Shown: positions 8,009 to 14,690 of the stretch, piece after piece
How positions within the stretch are numbered: the first letter of the stretch is position 1
How the letters are laid out: every line of letters begins with the position of its first letter
From: a virus
Direction: 5' to 3' (one strand)
Length of the DNA stretch: 64,000 nt
Virus record (IMG/VR): IMGVR_UViG_3300029319_000010
Location: 50,214 to 114,213 of that record
Notes under the pieces: generated by a model
What the model was told of the DNA's origin: nothing
What the model saw: the letters and a program-made list of their open reading frames with translations, nothing else
The model's database searches: none
Program-made: the position numbers and the translations under genes

Positions 8009-8233
8009 AATTTTTATTTTAAAATTAGTATTTCATTTTTAAGTTACCCTTCTGTAAAGGATCCCCTCACTATTTAATATACAAAAACTCCCCCGGTAAT
8101 GCAAAAATAATGTGTTTAAGGTTCTAATGGGGTTTATGTTTTTGGCTCCCCCAATAAAGTCCGGCAGTGTACTACCCCCAGGTTGTATACTGGCAATATA
8201 TATAAATCTTAAATAAATTTAAAATTAATAGCT
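8009..8233. promoter_or_regulatory. Divergent intergenic region
   Basis: 225 nt between the leftward late block and the rightward region. It holds the minus-strand motif at 8075-8087, C/G-rich tracts unusual for this genome (ctcccccgg, ggctccccc, tacccccagg) and a hairpin CAGTGTAC/GTATACTG at 8165-8172 and 8185-8192. No clear TAnnTTTG box was seen for the rightward gene at 8234. Confidence 0.4.
8075..8087 (-). promoter_or_regulatory. Putative phage late promoter motif
   Basis: Reads TTTTTGTATATTA on the minus strand, 67 nt ahead of the first leftward start at 8008. The same 13-mer recurs at 37038-37050 and 44738-44750, each ahead of a leftward block, with a shorter copy at 47064. Confidence 0.45.
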
Positions 8234-8569
8234 ATGGCGACAATAAAAATTAAGAACCACGGTTCTCAAATATTAGTAACTGACTCTGATGTAGTCAGAG
8301 ATGTGCAAGGTAATGAAAAGTGTAATGAAGAGTTTCCTTTTCTAAAAGATGTACCAATGTTAAACATTGATCCAACCGGCAAAGTTGGCATCCTTCCATT
8401 AAAGAAAGGATCCAAAATGGCTGAAGTATTTCTTGGCTTACCCAAAGGTACAAAAGTACCTGTTGAGTTAACCAAGAAAGAAATAGAAGGTGCAGATGGT
8501 AAAATCTACTACCGTGCAAGATTAATCTCTTCATACTTTACAGCAATAAAAGCAAAGGCAGATAAATAA
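8234..8569 (+). CDS. Unknown small protein
   Basis: 111 residues, a mixed alpha/beta composition with several short strands (TIKIKNHGSQILVTDS; KVGILPLKKGSKMAEV). Not recognised. Its stop codon lies in the loop of a strong terminator hairpin, so it is a single-gene transcript, possibly made early and abundantly. It is separated by 768 nt of structured, gene-free sequence from the next ORF. Confidence 0.75.
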   Translation: MATIKIKNHGSQILVTDSDVVRDVQGNEKCNEEFPFLKDVPMLNIDPTGKVGILPLKKGSKMAEVFLGLPKGTKVPVELTKKEIEGADGKIYYRARLISSYFTAIKAKADK

Positions 8570-8583
8570 ATCTGCTTTTTGCT
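8551..8583 (+). terminator. Intrinsic terminator overlapping stop codon
   Basis: GCAGAT (8558-8563) pairs with ATCTGC (8570-8575), followed by TTTTT; the stem extends outward AGCAAAG with TTTTTGCT. The stop TAA is in the loop. Confidence 0.75.
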
Positions 8584-8600
8584 TTAGCTTGTCTTATGGA

Positions 8601-8634
8601 AGCTACGGTAATATGGAACTTACTGTAGCTTTTT
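8601..8634 (+). terminator. Second intrinsic terminator
   Basis: AGCTACGGTAA (8601-8611) pairs with TTACTGTAGCT (8620-8630), 11 bp with one G-U, then TTTT. It backs up the terminator 20 nt upstream. Confidence 0.7.
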
Positions 8635-8698
8635 ACCTGCTTATATAGCAATCCAGGTCCTGAACTTACGCAGAACAGTTGTACCTGCAACTATACAG

Positions 8699-9275
8699 CA
8701 ACTTTTTTATCTTTTTGCTCCCAAAATAATTTTTGCACAGCAAAAAGTTGTGTGTGTTAGTGTGTAAAGATGAGGTATACAATACCACATTTTACCACTT
8801 AACACCACATGGTCTAACGGAATGAACCGTATTAAATAATATAGCTATAACTACTACATCAGGCGTGCCAAACAGAAGAGTACAAGGTAGTACTCACGGA
8901 TTGATAGTAGTAGTTGTAGTCTTATGTTCTCTCTCTATAGGATAAGAGACATAGTAACCGCAAGGTTATAAATTGGAATTAAATAAATAGAGGTTTAGTT
9001 CTTCGGTAATATAAGTAAAGCACAGTAGGATGCTGTTGAGGAGTATTACTGCACCGGTCTACAAAGCTAGTAGATTGCCAGAGATCTTAGGTAGAAACAC
9101 TACTTAGTCTATTAGAGATGTAGTTATAATATATGTGCACAATGTATTATAACTCTCTCTTCTTATAATCTAACAGAGTAAACTGTATAAAAGAAACTAG
9201 GAGAAGTTAACTGCACATGGTTGCAAACATAGATGCAGAGGGTTAGGAGTAATTACCTAATCTTCTGTCTTCTCC
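8699..9275 (+). ncRNA. Candidate large structured noncoding RNA
   Basis: No ORF of note in 8570-9337. Reading along the + strand I find successive stems: CTTTTTGCT/AGCAAAAAG (8711-8719, 8739-8747); GTGTTA/TAACAC with GTAAA/TTTAC and GGTAT/ATACC nested (8754-8805); AACTACTAC/GTAGTAGTT (8849-8857, 8907-8915) enclosing GAGTAC/GTACTC; TATGT..CTCT/AGAGACATA (8923-8953); TAACC-GCAA-GGTTA with a GNRA loop (8955-8968); GTAATA/TATTAC (9006-9049); TCTAC/GTAGA (9058-9074); AGTTATAATA/TATTATAACT (9122-9154); GGAGAAG/CTTCTCC (9200-9275) enclosing CTGCA/TGCAG and GGTTAGG/CCTAATC. The density is far above what the AT-rich background should give. Strand and ends are inferred; it could be several RNAs. Giant phage RNAs such as GOLLD or ROOL, often near tRNAs, are a comparison, not an identification. 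Confidence 0.45.
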
Positions 9276-9280
9276 ATCAC

Positions 9281-9324
9281 ATAACGTCCACATACTACGT
9301 TCAAAGTATGAATTCACTTAAATT
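9281..9324 (+). promoter_or_regulatory. Pseudoknot-type leader element, copy 1
   Basis: 44 nt, 38 identical to the copy at 9714. AACGT (9283-9287) can pair with ACGTT (9297-9301), and CATACT (9291-9296) with AGTATG (9305-9310), giving an H-type pseudoknot with 3-nt connecting loops. The ATG in AGTATG opens a 7-codon ORF ending in TAA, in frame with and 6 nt before the real start at 9338. Confidence 0.6.
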
Positions 9325-9337
9325 TAATTAACTAAGA

Positions 9338-9616
9338 ATGGAAACATATGAAATAAGAATCTATCCTCATGAATATATGGATAGAGCTAAACAAGATCAC
9401 TTTGCTGCATTTAATATAGCAGATAAAATATCTAATGTAATAAAATTAATGTTAGATTCTGATACTGAAGTAAAATATATTGATGAATCAACTAATGATA
9501 GTTATCAGTATTTAATACTTAATCCAAATAGTCTTGTTACAAAGGAACTAAGAAAGAAAATAGAATTAGTTTTTCCTAAAGTACATTTTGGAAATAGATG
9601 GAGAGAGGTAGCTTAA
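9338..9616 (+). CDS. Unknown small protein with structured leader
   Basis: 92 residues with balanced composition (YEIRIYPHEYMDRAKQ; KELRKKIELVFPKVHF). Not recognised. It is preceded by pseudoknot copy 1 and a seven-codon in-frame leader ORF. The ATG at 9338 is used since the leader frame is closed by TAA. The leader suggests translational control. Confidence 0.7.
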   Translation: METYEIRIYPHEYMDRAKQDHFAAFNIADKISNVIKLMLDSDTEVKYIDESTNDSYQYLILNPNSLVTKELRKKIELVFPKVHFGNRWREVA

Positions 9617-9634
9617 TGTTACCTCTTTACTATT

Positions 9635-9708
9635 GGACCGTAACTCACCTATCTTTGGTTGGGCTTGATCACCTGTAATCATTGATCCAAATGACGTGAG
9701 TGAGGTCC
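9635..9708 (+). ncRNA. Nested-stem RNA domain before pseudoknot copy 2
   Basis: Stacked stems: GGACC/GGTCC (9635-9639, 9704-9708), ACTCAC/GTGAGT (9643-9648, 9696-9701), TTTG/CAAA (9654-9657, 9688-9691) and GATCA/TGATC (9667-9671, 9683-9687). The closing stem ends 5 nt before the pseudoknot, the same spacing as GGAGAAG/CTTCTCC has before copy 1. A TATCTTTG box (9650-9657) inside matches a host promoter by chance or design. Confidence 0.5.
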
Positions 9709-9713
9709 TCATT

Positions 9714-9757
9714 ATAACGCTTGCATACTGCGTTTAAAGTATGAATTCACTTAAATT
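9714..9757 (+). promoter_or_regulatory. Pseudoknot-type leader element, copy 2
   Basis: Homologous to 9281-9324 with six differences, all transitions. AACGC (9716-9720) pairs with GCGTT (9730-9734): relative to copy 1 a T-A pair became C-G, a compensatory change. CATACT/AGTATG is invariant. The ATG in the 3' arm (9741) opens directly into the 96-residue ORF. Confidence 0.6.
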
Positions 9758-10031
9758 AAATGATATGAACTTAGGAATAAAAATATTTAATAAAGCAATG
9801 TTTAAAAGATTTATGGGATTTGCTGACCAAGGTCAAGTATTTAAAAAGGACGCTCTTTATGTACTTAGAAATGAATGGAAATATTCAGATGGAAGTACAG
9901 GAAAATTCTTTGTTACAGGTAAAATGATTTATCAAGCACTAAATGACTCTACAAGTAATGACAGATTTAGTGATATAGATATTAATCATAAAGATTTTAT
10001 TAATCAAATGATTCTAAATCTTTGCGTGTAA
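9741..10031 (+). CDS. Unknown small protein starting inside pseudoknot
   Basis: 96 residues from the ATG at 9741; the first eight residues MNSLKLND are encoded by the repeat element, matching the leader peptide MNSLKFN of copy 1. A second Met at residue 9 (9765) could be the native start. The body is aromatic-rich (FNKAMFKRFMGFADQGQVFK; GKFFVTGKMIYQAL). Not recognised and not obviously related to the 92-residue gene upstream. Confidence 0.65.
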   Translation: MNSLKLNDMNLGIKIFNKAMFKRFMGFADQGQVFKKDALYVLRNEWKYSDGSTGKFFVTGKMIYQALNDSTSNDRFSDIDINHKDFINQMILNLCV

Positions 10032-10033
10032 AG

Positions 10034-10101
10034 TAACAACGTCACCACTGACGTACAAACAATACCAGTATTAAAAGTACTGTTATAGTAAACAGTTGTT
10101 A
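10034..10101 (+). ncRNA. Three-way-junction RNA element
   Basis: TAACAAC (10034-10040) pairs with GTTGTTA (10095-10101) and encloses GTCA-ccac-TGAC (10041-10052) and CAGTATT-aaa-AGTACTG (10066-10082). Gene-free gap before the tRNA. Confidence 0.4.
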
Positions 10102-10125
10102 TGATTGTTTATTTAAGTGGGTAGT

Positions 10126-10170
10126 GATTAAGGAGGGACATTATAGCTACTGTTCTTCCTTAATCCGTTT
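10126..10170 (+). terminator. Strong hairpin just upstream of tRNA
   Basis: GATTAAGGAGGGACA (10126-10140) pairs with TGTTCTTCCTTAATC (10151-10165), 15 positions with two G-U pairs and one mismatch, 10-nt loop, followed by CGTTTT. It could be a terminator or a processing site for the tRNA, which begins 6 nt later. Confidence 0.55.
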
Positions 10171-10171
10171 T

Positions 10172-10245
10172 GGTCTCATAGCTCAATTGGATAGAGCAAC
10201 AGCCTTCTAAGCTGTAGGTTCTAGGTTCAAGTCCTAGTGGGATCA
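10172..10245 (+). tRNA. tRNA-Arg (anticodon TCT)
   Basis: Complete cloverleaf: acceptor GGTCTCA with TGGGATC; D arm GCTC/GAGC; anticodon stem ACAGC/GCTGT with loop CTTCTAA, giving anticodon TCT; T stem CTAGG/CCTAG with loop TTCAAGT; discriminator A at 10245. CCA is not encoded. It reads AGA, by far the commonest Arg codon in these genes, so it would supplement a less AT-rich host. Confidence 0.95.
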
Positions 10246-10272
10246 CGAAATAAATTGTATAACTTAATAATA

Positions 10273-10731
10273 ATGACTATGAATCTAAATAATATTTTAA
10301 AGAAACTAATAACAACAGAAGATAGAAAAAACTTACATGACTATGTTTTTAATATGCTATTACACAATACAGATACAGCAGTATTAGAGTATTGTATACA
10401 TGTTATCTGTGAAGATAAAAAGCCAATGAGAATAGATATAGCTGATGATATATGGTTTGACCCTAAAGATAATATGTATGACCTTGAAGATGTACTTATG
10501 TATAAAGATAGATTAATTGATGCTAATCTTATGACTGAAGAAGGTCTACTAAAAGGCAAAATTATATCAGACACAAGTTATAAAGAAGAATGTAACCCTT
10601 ATGCAGCAGAATATAAAGTAGAATTTGGTATGAAAAAGTTTAAAGATATTGATAATACCAACTTCTACAAAGAGATAAGGGTTAAAAGACAAAACATATG
10701 GGGAATAGTAGAACCAGAAGATTTGGTATAG
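10273..10731 (+). CDS. Unknown protein downstream of tRNA
   Basis: 152 residues from the ATG at 10273; a longer frame from 10237 would start inside the tRNA and is rejected. Acidic and helical (DIADDIWFDPKDNMYDLEDV; KDRLIDANLMTEEGLLKG). Not recognised. It overlaps the HTH gene by 34 nt. Confidence 0.65.
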   Translation: MTMNLNNILKKLITTEDRKNLHDYVFNMLLHNTDTAVLEYCIHVICEDKKPMRIDIADDIWFDPKDNMYDLEDVLMYKDRLIDANLMTEEGLLKGKIISDTSYKEECNPYAAEYKVEFGMKKFKDIDNTNFYKEIRVKRQNIWGIVEPEDLV

Positions 10732-10952
10732 TTGACCATGATGTTGTCACTGATCCTGATTTGTCTCTACAAGCTAAAGGTGTTTATGCAGTCATAAGCA
10801 CCTTTTGCAACACCAACAGAACTTGTTATCCATCCATTGCAACTATTGCAGATTTATGTGATGTGAGTACAAGAACTGTGGATAGAAAGCTTAAAGAATT
10901 GAAAGATAAAGGTTATCTTCATAGAAATGGAAAAATAATTAAATTATTATAG
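10698..10952 (+). CDS. Helix-turn-helix protein (HTH_36/RepA-like)
   Basis: 84 residues. FGIVDHDVVTDPDLSLQAKG followed by VYAVISTF is the N-terminal half of the DnaD/RepA-like winged-helix domain; CYPSIATIADLCDVSTRTVD followed by RKLKELKDKGYLHR is a clear HTH and wing. Such domains open plasmid and phage replication initiators or regulators; here only the DNA-binding part is present. A regulator of the rightward module is the simplest reading. Confidence 0.75.
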   Translation: MGNSRTRRFGIVDHDVVTDPDLSLQAKGVYAVISTFCNTNRTCYPSIATIADLCDVSTRTVDRKLKELKDKGYLHRNGKIIKLL

Positions 10953-11017
10953 CTATATATATGCTATATTTATTTATTGCTGTCTCAATTAGATTAGTAT
11001 AAATAAATATAATAGTA

Positions 11018-11025
11018 TACTTTTG
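11018..11025 (+). promoter_or_regulatory. Host-type -7 promoter box
   Basis: TACTTTTG matches TAnnTTTG and ends 5 nt before the ATG at 11030, so the transcript would be nearly leaderless. Confidence 0.45.
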
Positions 11026-11029
11026 TGCT

Positions 11030-11296
11030 ATGATATATCAATTACCAAACGGGCGTATAATAGAACTGACATTAGAACAATACCTAGATTTAACTGATGA
11101 TGAGTTAAAAGATTTAAACGGTCTAGATTCTAGCTACACTACTGACCCTAAAGGTCCTTTCTATAAATCAATTCTTGATAAAGCAAAGAAAGAAAAGAAA
11201 GATATCTCTTCTTCAGGTAATTATGAACCTGGAGTTGATGAGATATCCAAAGATGATATCATTAATGATGAATATTTTCATCGTGATGATACCTAA
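11030..11296 (+). CDS. Unknown small acidic protein
   Basis: 88 residues. The start MIYQLPNGRIIELTLEQYLD and the following LTDDELKDLNG form a pattern I have seen in small phage proteins of unknown function. The rest is charged and probably disordered. First gene of the rightward replication module. Confidence 0.65.
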   Translation: MIYQLPNGRIIELTLEQYLDLTDDELKDLNGLDSSYTTDPKGPFYKSILDKAKKEKKDISSSGNYEPGVDEISKDDIINDEYFHRDDT

Positions 11297-11329
11297 ACAA
11301 CCAAATTAATTAACTAAATATTTTTAAAA

Positions 11330-11917
11330 ATGATTGAAAACAACCAACCAGTTGTCATTTCACGTGATGAAAGTGGCAACATTATTAGAGTATCAAAGAA
11401 CAATCCTGAATACGGCTTTGTTAGAGTAGAGCAACCAACTTTTGCAATAGCAGGAGGATGGGTAGATGACAAAACTAGATCTGCAATTATCAACGGTAAG
11501 CTTGAAAAACTACAAAGAATGCTACCAGCGTTAGAAAAAAATGAAAAGAACTTAAAAGGACAAATTATTATTACTGAACAGTTTGATCCATTCTTTACTA
11601 ACACTGAACATCCTAAGTATGAGCAATTAAGAGATAAAAATCTTAAAGTTGCAGGTGATACAGGTGTAGTTCTTAAAGGTGTAGATCCTGAAACAGGTGA
11701 AGAAAGACCTATTTATAGAAAAACTGAATTCACTAGTGATATGAATGCTACTGATACTTTTATTTCTCACATTAACAGTGATGAGATAAGAGCAGCACAA
11801 GCAGGAACTACAACTAAAGAAGCAAAAGAAGATTTCATGGCAGCAGCAGAAGAAGCTGACAAAGAAGTTGAGAAAGAAGAAGAAGTAGAAATGCAAGATG
11901 AAACTTTTGAGCTATAG
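11330..11917 (+). CDS. Unknown protein with acidic C-terminal tail
   Basis: 195 residues. The N-terminal 130 look beta-rich (QPVVISRDESGNIIRVS; GQIIITEQFDPFF); the tail is a strongly acidic stretch (KEVEKEEEVEMQDETFEL). An acidic tip ending in an aromatic is typical of single-strand DNA-binding proteins, so an SSB-like role is possible, but the OB fold is not demonstrated. Followed by a strong terminator. Confidence 0.65.
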   Translation: MIENNQPVVISRDESGNIIRVSKNNPEYGFVRVEQPTFAIAGGWVDDKTRSAIINGKLEKLQRMLPALEKNEKNLKGQIIITEQFDPFFTNTEHPKYEQLRDKNLKVAGDTGVVLKGVDPETGEERPIYRKTEFTSDMNATDTFISHINSDEIRAAQAGTTTKEAKEDFMAAAEEADKEVEKEEEVEMQDETFEL

Positions 11918-11959
11918 GTCTGTTAACACCTTAAGTTAATAATTTATTTCAAGTGAATT

Positions 11960-11989
11960 AGGGATTGTTAGAAATAGCAATCCCTTTTT
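11960..11989 (+). terminator. Intrinsic terminator with GAAA loop
   Basis: AGGGATTGTTA and TAGCAATCCCT form an 11-bp stem (one G-U) closed by a GAAA tetraloop, followed by TTTTTC. Clear terminator after the 195-residue gene. Confidence 0.85.
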
Positions 11990-12017
11990 CTTTATACAAA
12001 CATTTAAATAAATAATC

Positions 12018-12503
12018 ATGTTAGATAAAAATCAAGCAAATAAAATAAAATTACAACAAAGAAAAGATAGATACGAATACATGGGTTTACTAACTGAGTA
12101 TCAATTAGTTATGAACACAGGTAGTTTCGTTGAGTATACTAAATTAAATCCAAAGCAACACTTTATATTTAAAAGAGTATTGCATGGTCTAAAGATGTAT
12201 AATGAAGCAGAGATTGCTAAAATGCATTGGGATAAAAAGAGAAGAGTGATTAAAGTATGGAAGCGTGGTCAAGAGGTTATTAATGAGTTAAAACAATGGG
12301 TAGCTTATAAGCAAGTTCAACCTATTTTTCGTATATTTGCTAAGTCTGAATTAGGCAGGGCAATATATGAATCTGAGTTTGAATATTTACCAGACTACAG
12401 GAATAAACATACACTTAAAGACTTAGGATTAAACTATTCAGATTTAATTCTAAAGTTTATGAGTGTAGGATTAGTTCCTAAAAACTTTTATAGTTTAAAA
12501 TGA
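12018..12503 (+). CDS. Unknown basic protein
   Basis: 161 residues, basic and helical (KIKLQQRKDRYEYMGLLTEY; KMHWDKKRRVIKVWKRGQEV), suggestive of nucleic-acid binding. Not recognised. It overlaps the HNH-like gene by 4 nt (ATGA), so the two are coupled. Confidence 0.7.
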   Translation: MLDKNQANKIKLQQRKDRYEYMGLLTEYQLVMNTGSFVEYTKLNPKQHFIFKRVLHGLKMYNEAEIAKMHWDKKRRVIKVWKRGQEVINELKQWVAYKQVQPIFRIFAKSELGRAIYESEFEYLPDYRNKHTLKDLGLNYSDLILKFMSVGLVPKNFYSLK

Positions 12504-12763
12504 GACAGAAATCAAAAAAAATGCAGAAGCTTGATGCAAAGTATAGTAAATTAAGGAGGGTATTTCTTGATGACTATCCTATGTGTCAAGCTGCACTGCC
12601 TAAATGTACTGTTAAATCTACAGATGTGCATCATAAGAAAGGTAGGGGGATCTACCATAATGATGTAAGTACGTGGTTATCAGTATGTAGGAACTGTCAC
12701 AACTGGATAGAACTAAATCCAGTAGAGGCAGAAGAATTAGGATTTTCAATTAAAAGAATATGA
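12500..12763 (+). CDS. HNH-like/zinc-finger nuclease-type protein
   Basis: 87 residues. CQAALPKC then STDVHHKKGRGIYH then WLSVCRNCHNWIE: two Cys pairs surround a tandem His and a further His, the arrangement of a small HNH (beta-beta-alpha metal) nuclease. Such proteins in replication modules act as structure-specific or recombination endonucleases. The short length gives only the catalytic core. Couples with genes on both sides by 4-nt overlaps. Confidence 0.7.
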   Translation: MRQKSKKMQKLDAKYSKLRRVFLDDYPMCQAALPKCTVKSTDVHHKKGRGIYHNDVSTWLSVCRNCHNWIELNPVEAEELGFSIKRI

Positions 12764-12996
12764 TTAAATTATTACAATACTTAGCAGTAACTTTAAAAAG
12801 AGAAGATTTATATAATCTTGCAATGTTTTTGTCAGAGAATCCTGACATTATAGATCAAGAAACTTTAATGCATATAGTAGATGAAGTTGATGGATGGAAC
12901 AGTAACAATGAACTGTACCGTGAAGAACACAATAAACTTATTGAAGATAAAAAACTTAAAGATTTATTAAGAGATAATAACATTAATTTAAATTAA
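12760..12996 (+). CDS. Unknown small acidic helical protein
   Basis: 78 residues (TLKREDLYNLAMFLSENPDI; IDEVDGW-like centre). Not recognised. 4-nt overlap with the HNH-like gene. Confidence 0.6.
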   Translation: MIKLLQYLAVTLKREDLYNLAMFLSENPDIIDQETLMHIVDEVDGWNSNNELYREEHNKLIEDKKLKDLLRDNNINLN

Positions 12997-12997
12997 G

Positions 12998-13195
12998 ATG
13001 AGAAAAAAAATTTTTAATATGAGTAAACATTTATTAGTATTACTTATAATGTTAACAGCACTTAGTTGCGGATCATACGGTATGTTTTATACACTATTTC
13101 ATGGATGGGTATACATAATATTATTTATAATTAGTGGTGCATCATTTGCACTTAGTATGTTTATACTATATACACTTTCTAATCAATCAAAATAA
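12998..13195 (+). CDS. Small membrane protein
   Basis: 65 residues with a basic start and two hydrophobic segments (LLVLLIMLTALSCGSYGMFY; WVYIILFIISGASFALSMFI). TALSC could be a lipobox, but the second segment argues for an inner-membrane protein. Function unknown. Confidence 0.6.
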   Translation: MRKKIFNMSKHLLVLLIMLTALSCGSYGMFYTLFHGWVYIILFIISGASFALSMFILYTLSNQSK

Positions 13196-14301
13196 TGGAA
13201 GTGAAGGAAATATCAAGAGATAAAGTACAAGCTGATGCATTAGATGTAGCAATACAGAATGTAAGAGCAACTCTAGCAGTATCTATGGGAGTAGGTAAAA
13301 CTAGAGTTGCTATTCAGCATTTAATGAAACTATATGATTCTTTTATAAGGGTGTTAGTTGTTGTACCAAAGTGGTCTGTAAAAGATTCTTGGGAAGATGA
13401 ACTACAAAAGATGGGTGAGCTTAGACTTGTACATCATATAGAGTTTTGCACATACTTATCATTAAATAAAAAGAATCCAAATGATTATGATATAGTCTAT
13501 CTTGATGAATGTCATAGCTTATTAGAATCACATGAATCATTTCTCTCTGAGTTTAAAGGTAGAATACTGGGACTTACTGGTACACCACCAAGATCAGGAG
13601 AGAAGCTAAAGATGGTTAATAAGTATTGTCCTGTTAAATATACATTTAGTGTAGATGATGCAGCTGACAATGATATACTTAATGACTATCAGATTATAGT
13701 ACATGAACTTGAATTATCAAGAGTAAAAAATGTTAAGAAGTCTACAAGAGATGGAAGAACATGGTATACATCTGAGAAAGCAGATTATGATTACTTTACT
13801 GGTGCACTGGGAGATGCACAAACACCAAAGCAGAAACAATATTTATCTATTATGCGTATGAAAGCAATGATGGATTATCCTACTAAAGAAAATTATGCTA
13901 AAGGTATAATTAAAAATATAGGATCTAAATGTATTGTCTTTGCTAATACGCAAGCACAAGCAGATAGAATGTGTCAACATAGTTATCATTCTAAAAACAC
14001 TGCATCGGAGGATAACTTACAGTTATTTAGTGATGGTAGAATAGATAAGCTATCTTGTGTATTACAACTAAGTGAGGGAGTTACTATACCTAACTTACGT
14101 CAAGGTATTATTATGCATGCATATGGCAATGAAAGAAAATCAGCACAACGTATTGGTAGGTTGCTGCGACTTAATCCTACTGAGACTGCTACATGTCATA
14201 TATTATGTTATAAGAATACACAAGATGTTAAGTGGGTTAACTCCGCACTTAGTTCTTTTGATGAAACTAAAGTTAAATATTATAATCCGTTAAATAAATG
14301 A
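13195..14301 (+). CDS. SF2 helicase (SNF2/DEAD-like)
   Basis: 368 residues. Motif I MGVGKT, motif II DECH, motif III TGTPP and motif VI QRIGRLLR are all in order; the C-terminal domain is shorter than in long SNF2 proteins. It would unwind or translocate on DNA using ATP, for example at replication forks or in recombination. SF2 helicases of this kind are regular members of crAss-like replication modules. Next gene overlaps by 4 nt. Confidence 0.88.
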   Translation: MEVKEISRDKVQADALDVAIQNVRATLAVSMGVGKTRVAIQHLMKLYDSFIRVLVVVPKWSVKDSWEDELQKMGELRLVHHIEFCTYLSLNKKNPNDYDIVYLDECHSLLESHESFLSEFKGRILGLTGTPPRSGEKLKMVNKYCPVKYTFSVDDAADNDILNDYQIIVHELELSRVKNVKKSTRDGRTWYTSEKADYDYFTGALGDAQTPKQKQYLSIMRMKAMMDYPTKENYAKGIIKNIGSKCIVFANTQAQADRMCQHSYHSKNTASEDNLQLFSDGRIDKLSCVLQLSEGVTIPNLRQGIIMHAYGNERKSAQRIGRLLRLNPTETATCHILCYKNTQDVKWVNSALSSFDETKVKYYNPLNK

Positions 14302-14417
14302 CAGAATTAATTGCACTTGGCACAGCCCTTATCCTTGCGTTAGGGGCTGGTGTCATTATAGGAATGTACGTTACAACACAAATAGGATCATGGATAGACA
14401 AGAACACCAAGAAATAA
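14298..14417 (+). CDS. Tiny membrane protein
   Basis: 39 residues: one hydrophobic helix (LIALGTALILALGAGVIIGM) followed by a polar tail ending DKNTKK. Translated by eye; its ATG overlaps the helicase stop (ATGA), supporting real translation. Confidence 0.5.
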   Translation: MTELIALGTALILALGAGVIIGMYVTTQIGSWIDKNTKK

Positions 14418-14596
14418 TTTGTTGCTTATGTAATAAAAAGTTTACAGGTTATGGACATAATCCATTACCTCTATATAATTCAGAAGGAAGAGCTTGTTCT
14501 GCATGTAATATGTTAAAAGTTATTCCTGCAAGGTTAATACTAAAAAATCATAGAGATGGGAAAGATGAAAAACATCTACATTCAGATGAAGAATGA
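14390..14596 (+). CDS. Small zinc-ribbon protein
   Basis: 68 residues. CCLCNKKFTGYGHNPLPLYN then GRACSACNMLKVIPARL: two CxxC pairs about 25 residues apart form a zinc ribbon. The GYGHNPxPL...C..CN..VIPARL pattern is widespread in phages with no assigned function. Overlaps the tiny membrane ORF by 28 nt. Confidence 0.75.
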   Translation: MDRQEHQEIICCLCNKKFTGYGHNPLPLYNSEGRACSACNMLKVIPARLILKNHRDGKDEKHLHSDEE

Positions 14597-14690
14597 AAAC
14601 TGGAAGGGAACTCCAGCAGAATACTTAAAGAAAATAATTAAAGAAAAAGAATATAAAAAAAATGTTGAAGAATTATACAAAAAGAATTAA
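14565..14690 (+). CDS. Tiny basic protein
   Basis: 41 residues, starting MKNIYIQMKNENWKGTPAEY and continuing Lys-rich. Overlaps the genes on both sides by about 30 nt in other frames, so support is weak beyond an open frame and good composition. Confidence 0.35.
   Translation: MKNIYIQMKNENWKGTPAEYLKKIIKEKEYKKNVEELYKKN

Noticed and set aside
8640-9280. Group I or group II intron
   Set aside because: Neither the group I core (P7-type GACUAnA elements) nor a group II domain V hairpin was found, and the flanks are not an interrupted gene.
9650-9657. TATCTTTG as a promoter for gene 9741
   Set aside because: Matches TAnnTTTG but lies inside paired stems of the RNA domain and has no counterpart before gene 9338; chance hits are expected in AT-rich sequence.
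10237-10272. Longer start for the 152-residue protein
   Set aside because: The ATG at 10237 lies inside the 3' end of the tRNA; the start at 10273 is used.
13021-13080. Lipoprotein call for the 65-residue protein at 12998
   Set aside because: LSC occurs, but a second membrane segment follows closely and the mature part would be almost all hydrophobic; kept as a membrane protein.
14081-14293. Second-frame ORF within the helicase
   Set aside because: Overlaps helicase motif VI coding; shadow frame.
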